From Lawsonella sp012842085 (GTDB taxonomy: Bacteria; Actinomycetota; Actinomycetes; Mycobacteriales; Mycobacteriaceae), in assembly GCA_036749735.1 (NCBI GenBank), contig DAINXV010000002.1, forward strand, positions 310,001 through 374,000: DNA of 64,000 nucleotides. Reading direction: 5' to 3'. Below, piece by piece: positions 51,076 to 59,942 of this stretch. Every line of letters starts with the position of its first letter. Within the stretch, counting starts at the first letter, position 1. The notes under the pieces are model-generated. The model was not told the DNA's origin. It saw nothing but the letters and a program-made list of their open reading frames with translations, and searched no databases. The position numbers and the translations under genes are program-made.

Positions 51076-51942
51076 GTGCGAGTGAGTCCTCAACATCCCT
51101 TTGGCCAGGCTCTCCAGGAGGCCTGCACACGGCATGGACGGCTATGTGCAGGCATTGACCCTCATGCTTCACTATTGGAAGCGTGGGGGCTTCCCTGGAC
51201 GGTCGCTGGGCTGCGGAAGTTCACTGAGATCTGTGTAGAAGCTTTTGGTGGCCATGTTGCCCTAGTAAAACCACAAATTGCTTTCTACGAGGCGTTTGGT
51301 TCGCAAGGATTTAGCGTTCTGGAAGAAGCACTGCAGGAACTACGCAATAGAGGAACGCTAGTGGTTGCAGATGCTAAGCGGGGCGATATCGGTTCCACGA
51401 ATCAGGGATACGCGGACGCCTGGTTATCTGAGAAATCGCTATTGGCGTGCGATGCGTTGACCGTATCCCCATATCTGGGAGTGGGGGCACTAGAACCTCT
51501 TTTTGATGCTGCTTTGGCTTCCGGGAAAGGTCTATTCGTCCTCTCTCGCACTTCAAACCCAGAAGGGGAGCAAATTCAGTCGGCATCAATTAGTACCCAG
51601 AAAAATCAACCAGAATCTCATGAATTGACGGTTGCTCAATCGATAGTTGACTATGTTGCACAAAAAAATGCTGGTCAACGTGCTAAATTTGAAATTGGAT
51701 CATATGGAGTCGTGGTAGGTGCGACTGTAAAAGAGCCGCCTTATCTTGAAAATCTGGGTGGTCCTGTCCTTATGCCGGGAGTTGGAGCACAAGGCGCCAC
51801 GGCGGAAGATATTCGCCGTATTGTCGGTGACTCAGGTACTCTGGGCATTCCCAATGTTTCGCGGGCAATATTGTCTGCGGGACCGGAAATAGAAAGCTTG
51901 ACGGCAGTTTTAGAACAATTTAATCGGGATTATTTGGACTAA
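51076..51942 (+). CDS. pyrF: Orotidine 5'-phosphate decarboxylase
   Basis: Decarboxylates OMP to UMP, ending the de novo route. The 288 residues match the longer mycobacterial form, with the catalytic Lys-Asp array in VVADAKRGDIGSTNQGYADAWL and the phosphate-binding LMPGVGAQGAT. Start GTG at 51076. It ends the pyr operon; pyrD (dihydroorotate dehydrogenase) is not present and must be elsewhere. No terminator is visible in the 150 bases after it. Confidence 0.95.
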   Translation: MRVSPQHPFGQALQEACTRHGRLCAGIDPHASLLEAWGLPWTVAGLRKFTEICVEAFGGHVALVKPQIAFYEAFGSQGFSVLEEALQELRNRGTLVVADAKRGDIGSTNQGYADAWLSEKSLLACDALTVSPYLGVGALEPLFDAALASGKGLFVLSRTSNPEGEQIQSASISTQKNQPESHELTVAQSIVDYVAQKNAGQRAKFEIGSYGVVVGATVKEPPYLENLGGPVLMPGVGAQGATAEDIRRIVGDSGTLGIPNVSRAILSAGPEIESLTAVLEQFNRDYLD

Positions 51943-52092
51943 TCTGGAAAAACTGCCGTTGTGTTGCGTTGTACCTGCAGATTTGGTGCTACGCTACTTA
52001 AGAAATAAAACGATACTGATGCTTTTTAGTGTCAAGTGTCCAGAACCGGGAATCCGAGTTCTGAAGATGAAGATTATTGATACGGAGGAATC

Positions 52093-52413
52093 GTGGCCCT
52101 TCCTAAATTGACCCCTGAACAGCGTGCCGCTGCTCTTGAAAAAGCTGCTGCCGCTCGTCGCGCTCGTGCCGAGCTTAAGGAACGCCTGAAGAAGGGTGAT
52201 ACTGATCTTAAGACTGTTCTCAAGCAGGCTGAAGATGATGAGATCATCGGCAAGATGAAAGTCTCTGCACTTCTTGAAGCGCTGCCCAAGGTGGGTAAGG
52301 TCAAGGCTCAGGAAATTATGACCGAACTAGAGATCGCTCCTACTCGTCGCCTCCGTGGCCTGGGTGCCCGTCAGCGGGCCGCTTTGCTGGAGCGCTTTGG
52401 CTTCACCGAGTAA
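52093..52413 (+). CDS. mihF: Integration host factor, actinobacterial type (mIHF)
   Basis: Small nucleoid protein of 106 residues that bends DNA and was found as the host factor for phage L5 integration. The family pattern is plain: MALPKLTPEQRAAALEKA at the start, a basic helix, the H2TH-like segment VSALLEALPKVGKVKAQEIM, and RRLRGLGARQRAALLERFG at the end. The GTG start has GGAGG five bases upstream. The 150-base region before it must hold the promoter and a long leader; I see no clear hexamers. It lies directly before gmk, the common order. Confidence 0.96.
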   Translation: MALPKLTPEQRAAALEKAAAARRARAELKERLKKGDTDLKTVLKQAEDDEIIGKMKVSALLEALPKVGKVKAQEIMTELEIAPTRRLRGLGARQRAALLERFGFTE

Positions 52414-52419
52414 GTAGAC

Positions 52420-53028
52420 GTGTCTGTTGAGACTGAGTTGACTTTTAACGAAGCCTCACAAGATGAGACCTCACAGAAGGGCCGGCTGGTTGTTCTAGCT
52501 GGTCCTTCTGCTGTAGGGAAGTCAACAATTGTGCAGCGGCTTCGGAAAGAGTTACCGGAGTTATATTTTTCAGTATCCGCAACAACCCGCGACCCGCGAC
52601 CCGGTGAGGTCGACGGCGAAGACTATCACTTCGTCACTAAAGAAGCTTTTCAAGAGCTTATTGACACCGACCAACTACTAGAGTGGGCTGACATTCATAG
52701 CGGCTTACAACGGTCAGGAACACCCCGGCAACCCATAGTGGATGCCTTACAACAAGGTTTACCTGTGCTTGTGGAAGTAGATTTGGCTGGTGCACGGCAA
52801 ATTCGTAAAAGTATGCCGGAAGCTTTCCATGTTTTTTTAGCGCCTCCGAGCTGGGAGGAGCTAGTAAAGCGTTTAGTCAGTCGCGGTACTGAATCGCAAG
52901 AGGTTATTCAACGAAGATTGAATACGGCAAAAGCGGAACTGGAAGCACAATCAGAGTTTGACCGCATTGTGGTTAATGATGATTTGGATCGAGCCGTCGC
53001 AGAGCTTGTCTCTTGCTGGTCAAATTAA
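52420..53028 (+). CDS. gmk: Guanylate kinase
   Basis: Phosphorylates GMP to GDP. The 202 residues have a 20-residue hydrophilic extension, then the P-loop LAGPSAVGKSTIVQRL, the GMP-binding SATTRDPRPGEVDGEDYHFV, and LLEWADIHSG. The GTG start at 52420 lies six bases after mihF. The gene is followed by rpoZ, its usual neighbour. Confidence 0.95.
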   Translation: MSVETELTFNEASQDETSQKGRLVVLAGPSAVGKSTIVQRLRKELPELYFSVSATTRDPRPGEVDGEDYHFVTKEAFQELIDTDQLLEWADIHSGLQRSGTPRQPIVDALQQGLPVLVEVDLAGARQIRKSMPEAFHVFLAPPSWEELVKRLVSRGTESQEVIQRRLNTAKAELEAQSEFDRIVVNDDLDRAVAELVSCWSN

Positions 53029-53042
53029 TCAATCCGATTTAT

Positions 53043-53071
53043 TTGCCTGAAAGGGTGCTTACCTCTACAGT
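53043..53071 (+). promoter_or_regulatory. Predicted promoter of rpoZ
   Basis: TTGCCT (53043-53048) and TACAGT (53066-53071) are 17 bases apart, with the GTG start of rpoZ 39 bases downstream. rpoZ may thus be transcribed apart from gmk. Confidence 0.5.
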
Positions 53072-53110
53072 TAATTAGGTAACCTTTTTCGGCAGACGGA
53101 GGCACGAAAC

Positions 53111-53404
53111 GTGGCTGAACAAAGCCTAAACGAGGGTCTCGCAGCACCGAAGCCCTATGAACCACCGGAGGGCATTACTGACCCACCGCTTGATGAACTT
53201 CTTGGGAAAGTATCATCCAAGTACGCTCTAGTGGTTTTCGCTGCTAAAAGAGCCCGTCAAATTAACGACTATTACAACCAGTTGGCTGAAGGCATTCTTG
53301 AATATGTCGGACCACTGGTCGAGCCTTGTCTTCACGAGAAGCCATTGTCGATCGCACTACGTGAGATTGACTCCGACCTTCTCGAATACACCGAAGGCGA
53401 ATAG
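53111..53404 (+). CDS. rpoZ: RNA polymerase omega subunit
   Basis: Small subunit that helps assemble RNA polymerase by chaperoning beta-prime. The 97 residues contain ITDPPLDELLGKVSSKYALV and AAKRARQINDYYNQL, the characteristic core. The GTG start follows CGGAGG. It lies after gmk as usual and is closed by its own terminator. In relatives coaBC (dfp) follows next, but here metK does. Confidence 0.95.
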   Translation: MAEQSLNEGLAAPKPYEPPEGITDPPLDELLGKVSSKYALVVFAAKRARQINDYYNQLAEGILEYVGPLVEPCLHEKPLSIALREIDSDLLEYTEGE

Positions 53405-53415
53405 TAAATAGCTTA

Positions 53416-53457
53416 AAAGAGGGCCAGCACTACAGGTGCTGGCCCTCTTTTTATTTT
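53416..53457 (+). terminator. Intrinsic terminator after rpoZ
   Basis: A stem of about 13 bp (AGAGGGCCAGCAC with GTGCTGGCCCTCT) around the loop TACAG, followed by TTTTATTTT. It isolates metK from the gmk-rpoZ transcript. Confidence 0.95.
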
Positions 53458-53591
53458 AAAATCGTTTTCCATCGCTGCTGTTGACTAGGTATTACTTTGA
53501 TTAGCAAGTAAGCTAGATCTTTGCGGTGAGCGGCTCTCAGCGTAGGTCACCGGACACATTGTGGAATAGAGGGCTGGAAAGAGGATTAAAA

Positions 53592-54800
53592 GTGAGTGAA
53601 GTTAGACGACTCTTTACTAGCGAGTCGGTCACTGAAGGGCATCCCGACAAAATGTGCGATGCAATTAGTGATACTCTTCTGGACGCCTACATGGCACAAG
53701 ACCCTCAATCCCATGTTGCGATCGAAGCATTCGCTTGCACCGGCCAGGTTCATATTGCTGGAGAAGTTCGCAGCGACGCCAATGTTGATATCGACAAGAC
53801 AGTTCGGGAAGCAATTATTGCCGTCGGCTATGACGATGTAGCTAAAGGCTTCGACGGTAACACCTGCGGCATAAATATTTCTATTGGTAAACAGTCCCAA
53901 GAAATTGCGGATGGCGTAGATGTGAGCCACGAAGTCCGCACTGATGAGGACCACGATCAGCTTTCACTCCAAGGAGCTGGCGATCAGGGACTGATGTTCG
54001 GGTACGCGTGTACAGACACCCCGGAGCTTATGCCTTTGCCGATTGCGCTCTCACACCGGCTATCGCGGCAGCTTGCCGATGTACGGAAACAGAATGTCGT
54101 GGATTATCTGCGGCCTGACGGCAAAACTCAGGTGACTATTGAATACGACGGAAACGACGCTGTCCGTCTCGATACTGTAGTCATCTCAGCCCAGCATGAT
54201 CCCGGAATTGATCTTGCTAGCCAGTTAAAACCCGACATTGTGGAGCATGTTTTAACTCCTGTGCTTTCCTCGTTGGAGGACTCCAGCCTCGATATTGCTG
54301 ATCCCACTTTGCTGGTGAATCCCTCCGGTTCCTTCATTGTGGGTGGCCCCATGAGTGATGCGGGCCTGACTGGTCGCAAAATTATTGTGGATACCTATGG
54401 GGGAATGGCACGCCATGGTGGCGGCGCATTTTCTGGTAAGGACCCCTCCAAGGTTGACCGTTCTGCTGCATACGCCTTGCGCTGGGTCGCCAAGAACGTC
54501 GTTGCTGCAGGACTCGCTGACCGGGTGGAAGTGCAAGTCGCTTACGCTATTGGCAAAGCAGCGCCCGTCGGTTTGTTTGTTGAAACTTTTGGCACCGAAA
54601 AGTGCGATCCGCTGCGTATCCAGAGCGCGATCCAAGAAGTGTTTGATCTGCGCCCAGCTGCCATCATCAAAGACCTCGACTTGCTGCGTCCCACCTACCG
54701 CCCAACAGCTGCTTACGGCCATTTCGGGCGCATCGATATTGATGCTCCTTGGGAGAACACAGATCGGGCTCAGGAACTTGCTGCTGCGGCTGGCTTGTAG
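53592..54800 (+). CDS. metK: S-adenosylmethionine synthetase
   Basis: Makes SAM from methionine and ATP. The 402 residues contain FTSESVTEGHPDKMCDAISD, the ATP-site GAGDQGLMFGYA, and the glycine-rich GGGAFSGKDPSKVDRSAAY. The frame is open from 53526, but the GTG at 53592 is chosen because AGAGG lies seven bases upstream and MSEVRRLFTSES is the family start. The 134-base leader after the rpoZ terminator holds TTGACT (53481) but no well-spaced -10. I see no recognisable SAM riboswitch. Confidence 0.96.
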   Translation: MSEVRRLFTSESVTEGHPDKMCDAISDTLLDAYMAQDPQSHVAIEAFACTGQVHIAGEVRSDANVDIDKTVREAIIAVGYDDVAKGFDGNTCGINISIGKQSQEIADGVDVSHEVRTDEDHDQLSLQGAGDQGLMFGYACTDTPELMPLPIALSHRLSRQLADVRKQNVVDYLRPDGKTQVTIEYDGNDAVRLDTVVISAQHDPGIDLASQLKPDIVEHVLTPVLSSLEDSSLDIADPTLLVNPSGSFIVGGPMSDAGLTGRKIIVDTYGGMARHGGGAFSGKDPSKVDRSAAYALRWVAKNVVAAGLADRVEVQVAYAIGKAAPVGLFVETFGTEKCDPLRIQSAIQEVFDLRPAAIIKDLDLLRPTYRPTAAYGHFGRIDIDAPWENTDRAQELAAAAGL

Positions 54801-54846
54801 ACCTTAGTTTCGTTTTCAGCAGAACTTTCGGGCCGGTTATTTCTGG

Positions 54847-54852
54847 TATGAA
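54847..54852 (+). promoter_or_regulatory. Predicted -10 element of priA, possibly leaderless
   Basis: TATGAA (with T next) ends eight bases before the priA ATG, and no Shine-Dalgarno sequence is present. This fits a transcript starting at or next to the start codon. The -35 is poor. Confidence 0.4.
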
Positions 54853-54860
54853 TAGTTAAT

Positions 54861-56912
54861 ATGACCGAAAGTTCAGCAGTTCCCGTAAAAGATCCCATTG
54901 CCCGGGTTCTTCCGCTGTTGGATGTTCCCCACCTCGATCGCGTCTTTGATTACGCAGTTCCTGAGGAACTTTCGGAAGAAGCTCAACCTGGTGTCAGAGT
55001 GCAAGTCCGGTTCAGTGGACGCCTTGTTGAAGGCTACATTGTGGAAAGAGCTGCTACCAGTGATTTTGGTGGCACTTTAGCGCCATTACGACGTGTCTAC
55101 AGTTCCCACCAGATTTACGCGGGTGCATTCAAGGAACTTATTGAGTGGACAGCCCACTACTACGCAGGCACAAGAGCAGACGTTTTGCGGCTGGCTGTTC
55201 CGAAGCGTGTCGCCCGTGTTGATGCGGAAAGCTTTGAACAAAGTGATGCTGCTGAAGTAACCGAGTCTCGTCCTTTAAAGGAGACGATTTCTGCGCAAAA
55301 CATAGACGCGTGGAAAAAATATCGGTTTGGGGAAAGTTTCCTTAATGCACTCAAAACTCAAACCGTGAAAGCTGCCTGGCAGCTGCTCCCACGAGAAGAA
55401 ATAACAGCACGTCTAGCTGACATTATTAGGATCGCCCGCGCAAACAACGGTTCTGTTCTTCTAGTAGTTCCGGATCAGTTTGATTTGGATCCCGTTTTTA
55501 AAGAGTTGCAAAGGCTTCTCGGTAAAGAAAAAATAGGTCGCTTGGCGGCAGAGGATGGCCCCACTAAACGCTATAGAACGTGGTTAAACGCCTTTTATGG
55601 GATTAATGACGTGATTGTGGGAACACGTGCTGCTATGTTTGTTCCGCTTAAAAATCTTCACACCGTCATCATCTTTGATGAAGGCAATGACGTTTATGTA
55701 GATCCCCGGGCTCCCTATCCGCATGCTCCCAATATTCTTTTTCGGAGGGCACAAAAAGAACACGCTAACTATATTTCCGTGGGCTGGATGCCGTCGTTGG
55801 AGACTGCACACAAATTACGAAATAAGGAAATTCATCTGTTGGCCCCGGAGCGCGCAGTATTGAAAGAGTTATTACCCCGCATTGCGGCTCCTGGTGATTC
55901 CGAACAAGCTTTAGAAAGGGATCCGCTTGCGAGGGCTGCTCGCATTCCACAAATAGCTTTTATTTCTGTTCGAGAGGCATTGGAACGGGGAGAACCAGTT
56001 GTCTTTCAGGTGCCGCGACGGGGCAACGTACCGCATTTGGTGTGCCAACATTGCCACGAGAAAGCTCGCTGCCGGCATTGCGGCGGACCACTGATGCTTC
56101 CCGAAAAAGATGGCTCCAAAAATGACCATGTTTTTCCGACCTGTCGCTGGTGTGGTGAGCGAGAAAAATTATTTACCTGCCCGAATTGTGGTGGGCATAG
56201 TCTGCGAGCGACGGTGAAAGGCGCTAGCCGCACAGCAGAAGAACTGGGACGCGCGTTTCCTGGCTTCCCTGTAGTGCTCTCCTACGGAGACAAGGATAAA
56301 CGGCGTGTCCGCATCGATGATAAGGCTTGCGTAGTTGTTTCTACTCCCGGTAGTGAACCGACTGCCCCCAACGGTTACGGTGCAGCCATTATGTTGGATG
56401 CGTGGGCTTTACTGAACAGACCAGAGCTGGGGGTTGACGAAGATACGGCCCGCAAGTGGTGGAATCTTGTCGGGAAGGTGCGTTCTGCAGAAAACGGGGG
56501 AGAGGCCATTATTGTCGGGGATCCCACGCACCCAATTATTCAGGGAATGATCCGTGGCAATAGTGCTGGCCTTGCGGAAAGGATGCTGGACGAGCGGGCT
56601 GAAGTCGACCTACCGCCGTTTTCGCACTTTATTGCGGTTGACGGCGCTTATGCAGCTGTTTCCGATTTCGTCTCCGCCCTAGATTTGGACACCAACTCTG
56701 GTGCAATGGTGCTTGGCCCCATGGACCTTCCTGTTTTTGAACGTAAAGTGGCCGGAGCAGAAATACCTGATCCGACCAGAATGATTATTAAAGTTCACTC
56801 CTCCAATTTCGACAGCGTTATTTCTCATGTTCGAAAAATGATTCGCTATCGTTCCACCAACGCTAAAAACGTGCCGGTGCGGGTCCAGGTTGACCCCATT
56901 CATTTGGGTTAG
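54861..56912 (+). CDS. priA: Probable replication restart protein PriA, ATPase motifs degenerate
   Basis: 683-residue PriA (primosomal protein N') of the actinobacterial type. The N-terminal DNA-binding domain (VLPLLDVPHLDRVFDYAVP) is followed by a helicase-like core and a zinc region with four CxxC pairs: CQHC, CRHC, CRWC and CPNC (about residues 396-451). Walker A is unrecognisable where GxTGSGKT is expected, and the DEAH-like motif reads DEGND. The protein therefore probably binds forked DNA and helps reload the replisome without unwinding it. Loss of these motifs is known in actinobacterial PriA. It precedes def. Confidence 0.9.
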   Translation: MTESSAVPVKDPIARVLPLLDVPHLDRVFDYAVPEELSEEAQPGVRVQVRFSGRLVEGYIVERAATSDFGGTLAPLRRVYSSHQIYAGAFKELIEWTAHYYAGTRADVLRLAVPKRVARVDAESFEQSDAAEVTESRPLKETISAQNIDAWKKYRFGESFLNALKTQTVKAAWQLLPREEITARLADIIRIARANNGSVLLVVPDQFDLDPVFKELQRLLGKEKIGRLAAEDGPTKRYRTWLNAFYGINDVIVGTRAAMFVPLKNLHTVIIFDEGNDVYVDPRAPYPHAPNILFRRAQKEHANYISVGWMPSLETAHKLRNKEIHLLAPERAVLKELLPRIAAPGDSEQALERDPLARAARIPQIAFISVREALERGEPVVFQVPRRGNVPHLVCQHCHEKARCRHCGGPLMLPEKDGSKNDHVFPTCRWCGEREKLFTCPNCGGHSLRATVKGASRTAEELGRAFPGFPVVLSYGDKDKRRVRIDDKACVVVSTPGSEPTAPNGYGAAIMLDAWALLNRPELGVDEDTARKWWNLVGKVRSAENGGEAIIVGDPTHPIIQGMIRGNSAGLAERMLDERAEVDLPPFSHFIAVDGAYAAVSDFVSALDLDTNSGAMVLGPMDLPVFERKVAGAEIPDPTRMIIKVHSSNFDSVISHVRKMIRYRSTNAKNVPVRVQVDPIHLG

Positions 56913-56930
56913 TGCCCAACACGGTAGACT
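56903..56930 (+). promoter_or_regulatory. Predicted promoter of def
   Basis: TTTGGG (56903-56908) and TAGACT (56925-56930) are 16 bases apart; the def ATG lies 28 bases downstream with AAAGGA five bases before it. The -35 overlaps the end of priA. Confidence 0.4.
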
Positions 56931-56957
56931 TGTAATCACTGTCACGAAAGGATCGTT

Positions 56958-57467
56958 ATGGCTGTTTTACCTGTTCGCCTTTTCCCGGATCCCGTACTGC
57001 GTACCCAAGCAGAAGAAGTCACTACTTTTGATAGTGATTTAGAAAAACTAGTGTCCGACATGATGGACACCATGTACGACGACGGCGGGGTTGGTTTGGC
57101 TGCTCCGCAGGTGGGTATTTCCAAACGCGTATTCGTCTTTGACTGTGGTGACGGAGTTAAAGGACACATTATTAATCCGGTGTGGAAAGAAGTGGGCTCA
57201 GAGACTCAATTTGATACTGAGGGATGCCTATCTGTACCCGGAATTTATGGTGAAGTTGAGCGCTTTAGCGACATTGAAGTTGTGGGCAAAGACGTTCACG
57301 GTAACGAGATTTCTTACGATGCCTCTGGTCTTTTTGCGCGCTGTGTCCAACACGAAACTGATCACCTCAACGGAAAAATGTTTATGCAAGCAATGACTCC
57401 CGAGAACCGTAAGAAAGCGATGGCGGAGATTCGGCAAGCGCCCTGGTTTGGTAAAACCGTTAAATAG
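56958..57467 (+). CDS. def: Peptide deformylase
   Basis: Removes the formyl group from new proteins. The 169 residues carry the three family motifs: GVGLAAPQVGI, EGCLSVPG with the metal Cys, and QHETDHLNG with the HExxH-type zinc or iron ligands. It lies next to fmt, which adds the formyl group to initiator tRNA, a standard pairing. Confidence 0.96.
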   Translation: MAVLPVRLFPDPVLRTQAEEVTTFDSDLEKLVSDMMDTMYDDGGVGLAAPQVGISKRVFVFDCGDGVKGHIINPVWKEVGSETQFDTEGCLSVPGIYGEVERFSDIEVVGKDVHGNEISYDASGLFARCVQHETDHLNGKMFMQAMTPENRKKAMAEIRQAPWFGKTVK

Positions 57468-57504
57468 TACAGGCATAAACACCAGTTTGTAAGGAGCCGT
57501 TAGT

Positions 57505-58443
57505 TTGCGGATTGTTTTTGCAGGAACACCAGAAGCAGCTGTTCCAAGTCTGGAAGCTTTGCACAATTCACCTCGCCACGAGGTTGTAGCTGTCATTACC
57601 CAGCCGGATGCGCAGCGAGGACGGGGACGCAAAATTTCTCGGAGTGCGGTGGCGCAAAAAGCTGAAGAACTAGATATTCCGCTATTGCAACCAGAAAATG
57701 TTTCTGATCCGGAGTTTGTGCAAGAACTGGCTGCCTTGAAACCGGATTGCTGTCCCATCGTGGCGTATGGTCAACTGCTTAAAACTAATGCTCTGGAAGT
57801 ACCGAAGTTTGGTTGGATAAACCTGCATTTCTCTCTTCTACCTCTATGGAGAGGCGCAGCCCCAGTACAGTGGGCCATTCGGTCGGGGGACGAAGTGACC
57901 GGGGCATCCACATTCCTGCTGGATGAGGGAATGGACACGGGTCCCATTATCGGCACTATTACAGAAACCATTGGCAGCGACGACACCACCGCAACCTTAA
58001 TGGAGCGGCTCGCCCACCATGGCGCGAAATTACTGGTGGACAGTCTGGACGCAATCGAAAATGGGGTCGCTTCGCCACAGCCGCAGCAGCATAATGACGC
58101 AACCTACACCCGCAAGATTTCTACTGACGATGCGCATATTCGGTGGAATCTTCCTGCACATATTGTGAGTCGCCAGATTCGTTCCGTAACACCGTTTCCT
58201 GGTGCGTGGACTACGTTAGATGAGAAACGCATGAAAATTGGTGCAGTCTCAGTTGCCGACCAGGAGCTCTCGGAAGAGAACGTCATTCCCGGTCAGATCC
58301 TTTTTACTGGTAAGAAACTTATGGTGAAAACAGCGGATAAATATTTGCACGTAAAAGAAATTCAGGCACCTGGGAAACGCATGATGAATGCTGCTGATTG
58401 GGCTAGGGGAGCTCGCTTAACAGGTAAAGAGGTACTGCAATGA
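57505..58443 (+). CDS. fmt: Methionyl-tRNA formyltransferase
   Basis: Formylates Met-tRNAi using 10-formyl-THF. The 312 residues contain MRIVFAGTPEAAVPSLEAL, the folate-site segment SLLPLWRGAAPVQWAI and the catalytic TGASTFLLDEGMDTGPI. The start is a TTG at 57505 with AAGGAG eight bases upstream, and no better codon exists nearby. Its stop overlaps the rsmB start (ATGA). Confidence 0.95.
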   Translation: MRIVFAGTPEAAVPSLEALHNSPRHEVVAVITQPDAQRGRGRKISRSAVAQKAEELDIPLLQPENVSDPEFVQELAALKPDCCPIVAYGQLLKTNALEVPKFGWINLHFSLLPLWRGAAPVQWAIRSGDEVTGASTFLLDEGMDTGPIIGTITETIGSDDTTATLMERLAHHGAKLLVDSLDAIENGVASPQPQQHNDATYTRKISTDDAHIRWNLPAHIVSRQIRSVTPFPGAWTTLDEKRMKIGAVSVADQELSEENVIPGQILFTGKKLMVKTADKYLHVKEIQAPGKRMMNAADWARGARLTGKEVLQ

Positions 58444-59921
58444 GCGGCGGCTTTAGAGCTCATTCACGGCGTCAAAAAAGTAAGGCAAAGGCGCAGAGCA
58501 AACCGCCTGCCAAAGAAAGCCATGCACATCGCCGGAAGGGCGCCGTACAACGGGATGCTGCCCGTGAGTGCGCGTTAGCTGTTGTCAGGGGTGTTCGAGC
58601 AGACGACGCTTACGCAAATATTTTGCTATCACAGGAGCTGCGCCAGCGGCGCCTCAATAAACAGGACGCCGCATTCGCTACAGAACTTGCTAACGGTACG
58701 GTGCGGGCACAGGGGATTCTAGATCCTGTTATTGAAGCTGCTGCGCAGCGGCCAGTATCCGATATTGATGGCGACTTGTTGGATGTATTGCGGCTGGGGA
58801 CCTATCAGTTGCTGCGGACTAATGTGCCACCTCACGCAGCGGTTTCTACGTCTACCGAGCTGGTGCGTGGAGAACGGGGACAAGGAGCCGCCGGCTTCGT
58901 TAATGCAGTTTTGCGTTCTGTGTCCCGCAAAACACCAGAGGAGTGGATGGAGGAGTGTGCCCCAAGCTACCGTAAGGATCCGCTGGGAGCCGTAGCCTAT
59001 AAAACTTCGCACCCACGTTGGATTGCCGAAGCGTTCAAAGATTCTTTGGCTGCCGAAGGTAAAGAGGACGAGCTTTCGGAGGCGCTTGCCGCCGATGATG
59101 AACGGCCCATCGTGCATTTGGTTGCTTTGCCTGGTTTAGTAACCGCTGCAGAACTCGCTGCCACGACGGGGGGAGAACAGGGCACTCTGAGCGACTATGC
59201 CGTGCACCTTGTTGAGGGAGGCAATCCCGGACGGCTGCAGGTTGTTCGGGAAGGTCTCGCTAGAGTCCAGGACGAAGGCTCGCAAGTAGTGGCACGCACA
59301 CTAGTTAAGGCGGGGGACAGTGAGCCCCAGGCGGGGGACGTGTGGCTGGATCTATGTGCGGGGCCAGGAGGCAAAGCCGCCTTGTTGGGAGCTGAAGCAG
59401 CTGTTGTCGGCGCACACGTTGTGGCAGTGGAGCCTGTTCCGCATCGTGCGAAACTCGTGCGGCAGGCGACTGCGGATCTTCCCGTAACTGTAGTGGAAGC
59501 AGATGGCACCACAATCACCGCGGCAGAACTCGGATACCCCGATGGTTTTGACCGTGTTCTGGTCGACGCGCCGTGTTCTGGGCTGGGGTCGTTGCGGCGG
59601 CGTCCCGAATCACGCTGGCGACGCCAAGCAGACGATTTAGAGGAGCTGACGGAACTGCAGCGGGGGCTGCTTCGCAACGCTATGAAGCTCGTTAACGAGC
59701 AGGGCTATGTGGCTTACTCAACATGCTCACCCCACGTTTCGGAAACCCGTTTGGTGGTGCGTAGCGTGGCGGACGAAACCGGAGCGTCCATTATCGACGC
59801 CACCCAATATGTGGGTGTAGATGCGGACGTCTATAGCGCACCGTTTGTTCAACTCTGGCCGCATCGGCATGGCACCGACGCAATGTTTGTTTCGCTCATG
59901 CAAAGGGCGGAAGAAAAGTAG
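58440..59921 (+). CDS. rsmB: 16S rRNA (cytosine-967-C5)-methyltransferase RsmB
   Basis: SAM-dependent rRNA methylase of 493 residues. A basic N-terminal 45 residues is followed by a NusB-like domain (AAFATELANGTVR, LRTNVPPHAAVSTSTELVR) and a Rossmann methyltransferase domain with SAM motif LCAGPGGKAALLG. The two catalytic cysteines are in VDAPCSGLGSLRRRPE and YSTCSPHVSE. It is coupled to fmt by a four-base overlap; rpe follows after 21 bases. Confidence 0.95.
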   Translation: MSGGFRAHSRRQKSKAKAQSKPPAKESHAHRRKGAVQRDAARECALAVVRGVRADDAYANILLSQELRQRRLNKQDAAFATELANGTVRAQGILDPVIEAAAQRPVSDIDGDLLDVLRLGTYQLLRTNVPPHAAVSTSTELVRGERGQGAAGFVNAVLRSVSRKTPEEWMEECAPSYRKDPLGAVAYKTSHPRWIAEAFKDSLAAEGKEDELSEALAADDERPIVHLVALPGLVTAAELAATTGGEQGTLSDYAVHLVEGGNPGRLQVVREGLARVQDEGSQVVARTLVKAGDSEPQAGDVWLDLCAGPGGKAALLGAEAAVVGAHVVAVEPVPHRAKLVRQATADLPVTVVEADGTTITAAELGYPDGFDRVLVDAPCSGLGSLRRRPESRWRRQADDLEELTELQRGLLRNAMKLVNEQGYVAYSTCSPHVSETRLVVRSVADETGASIIDATQYVGVDADVYSAPFVQLWPHRHGTDAMFVSLMQRAEEK

Positions 59922-59942
59922 CTCGTTCAGTACCATAAAGGT

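Noticed and set aside
53458..53591. SAM riboswitch upstream of metK
   Set aside because: Only one 6-bp inverted repeat (CGGTGA/TCACCG) with a long loop; none of the SAM riboswitch core sequences I know could be recognised.
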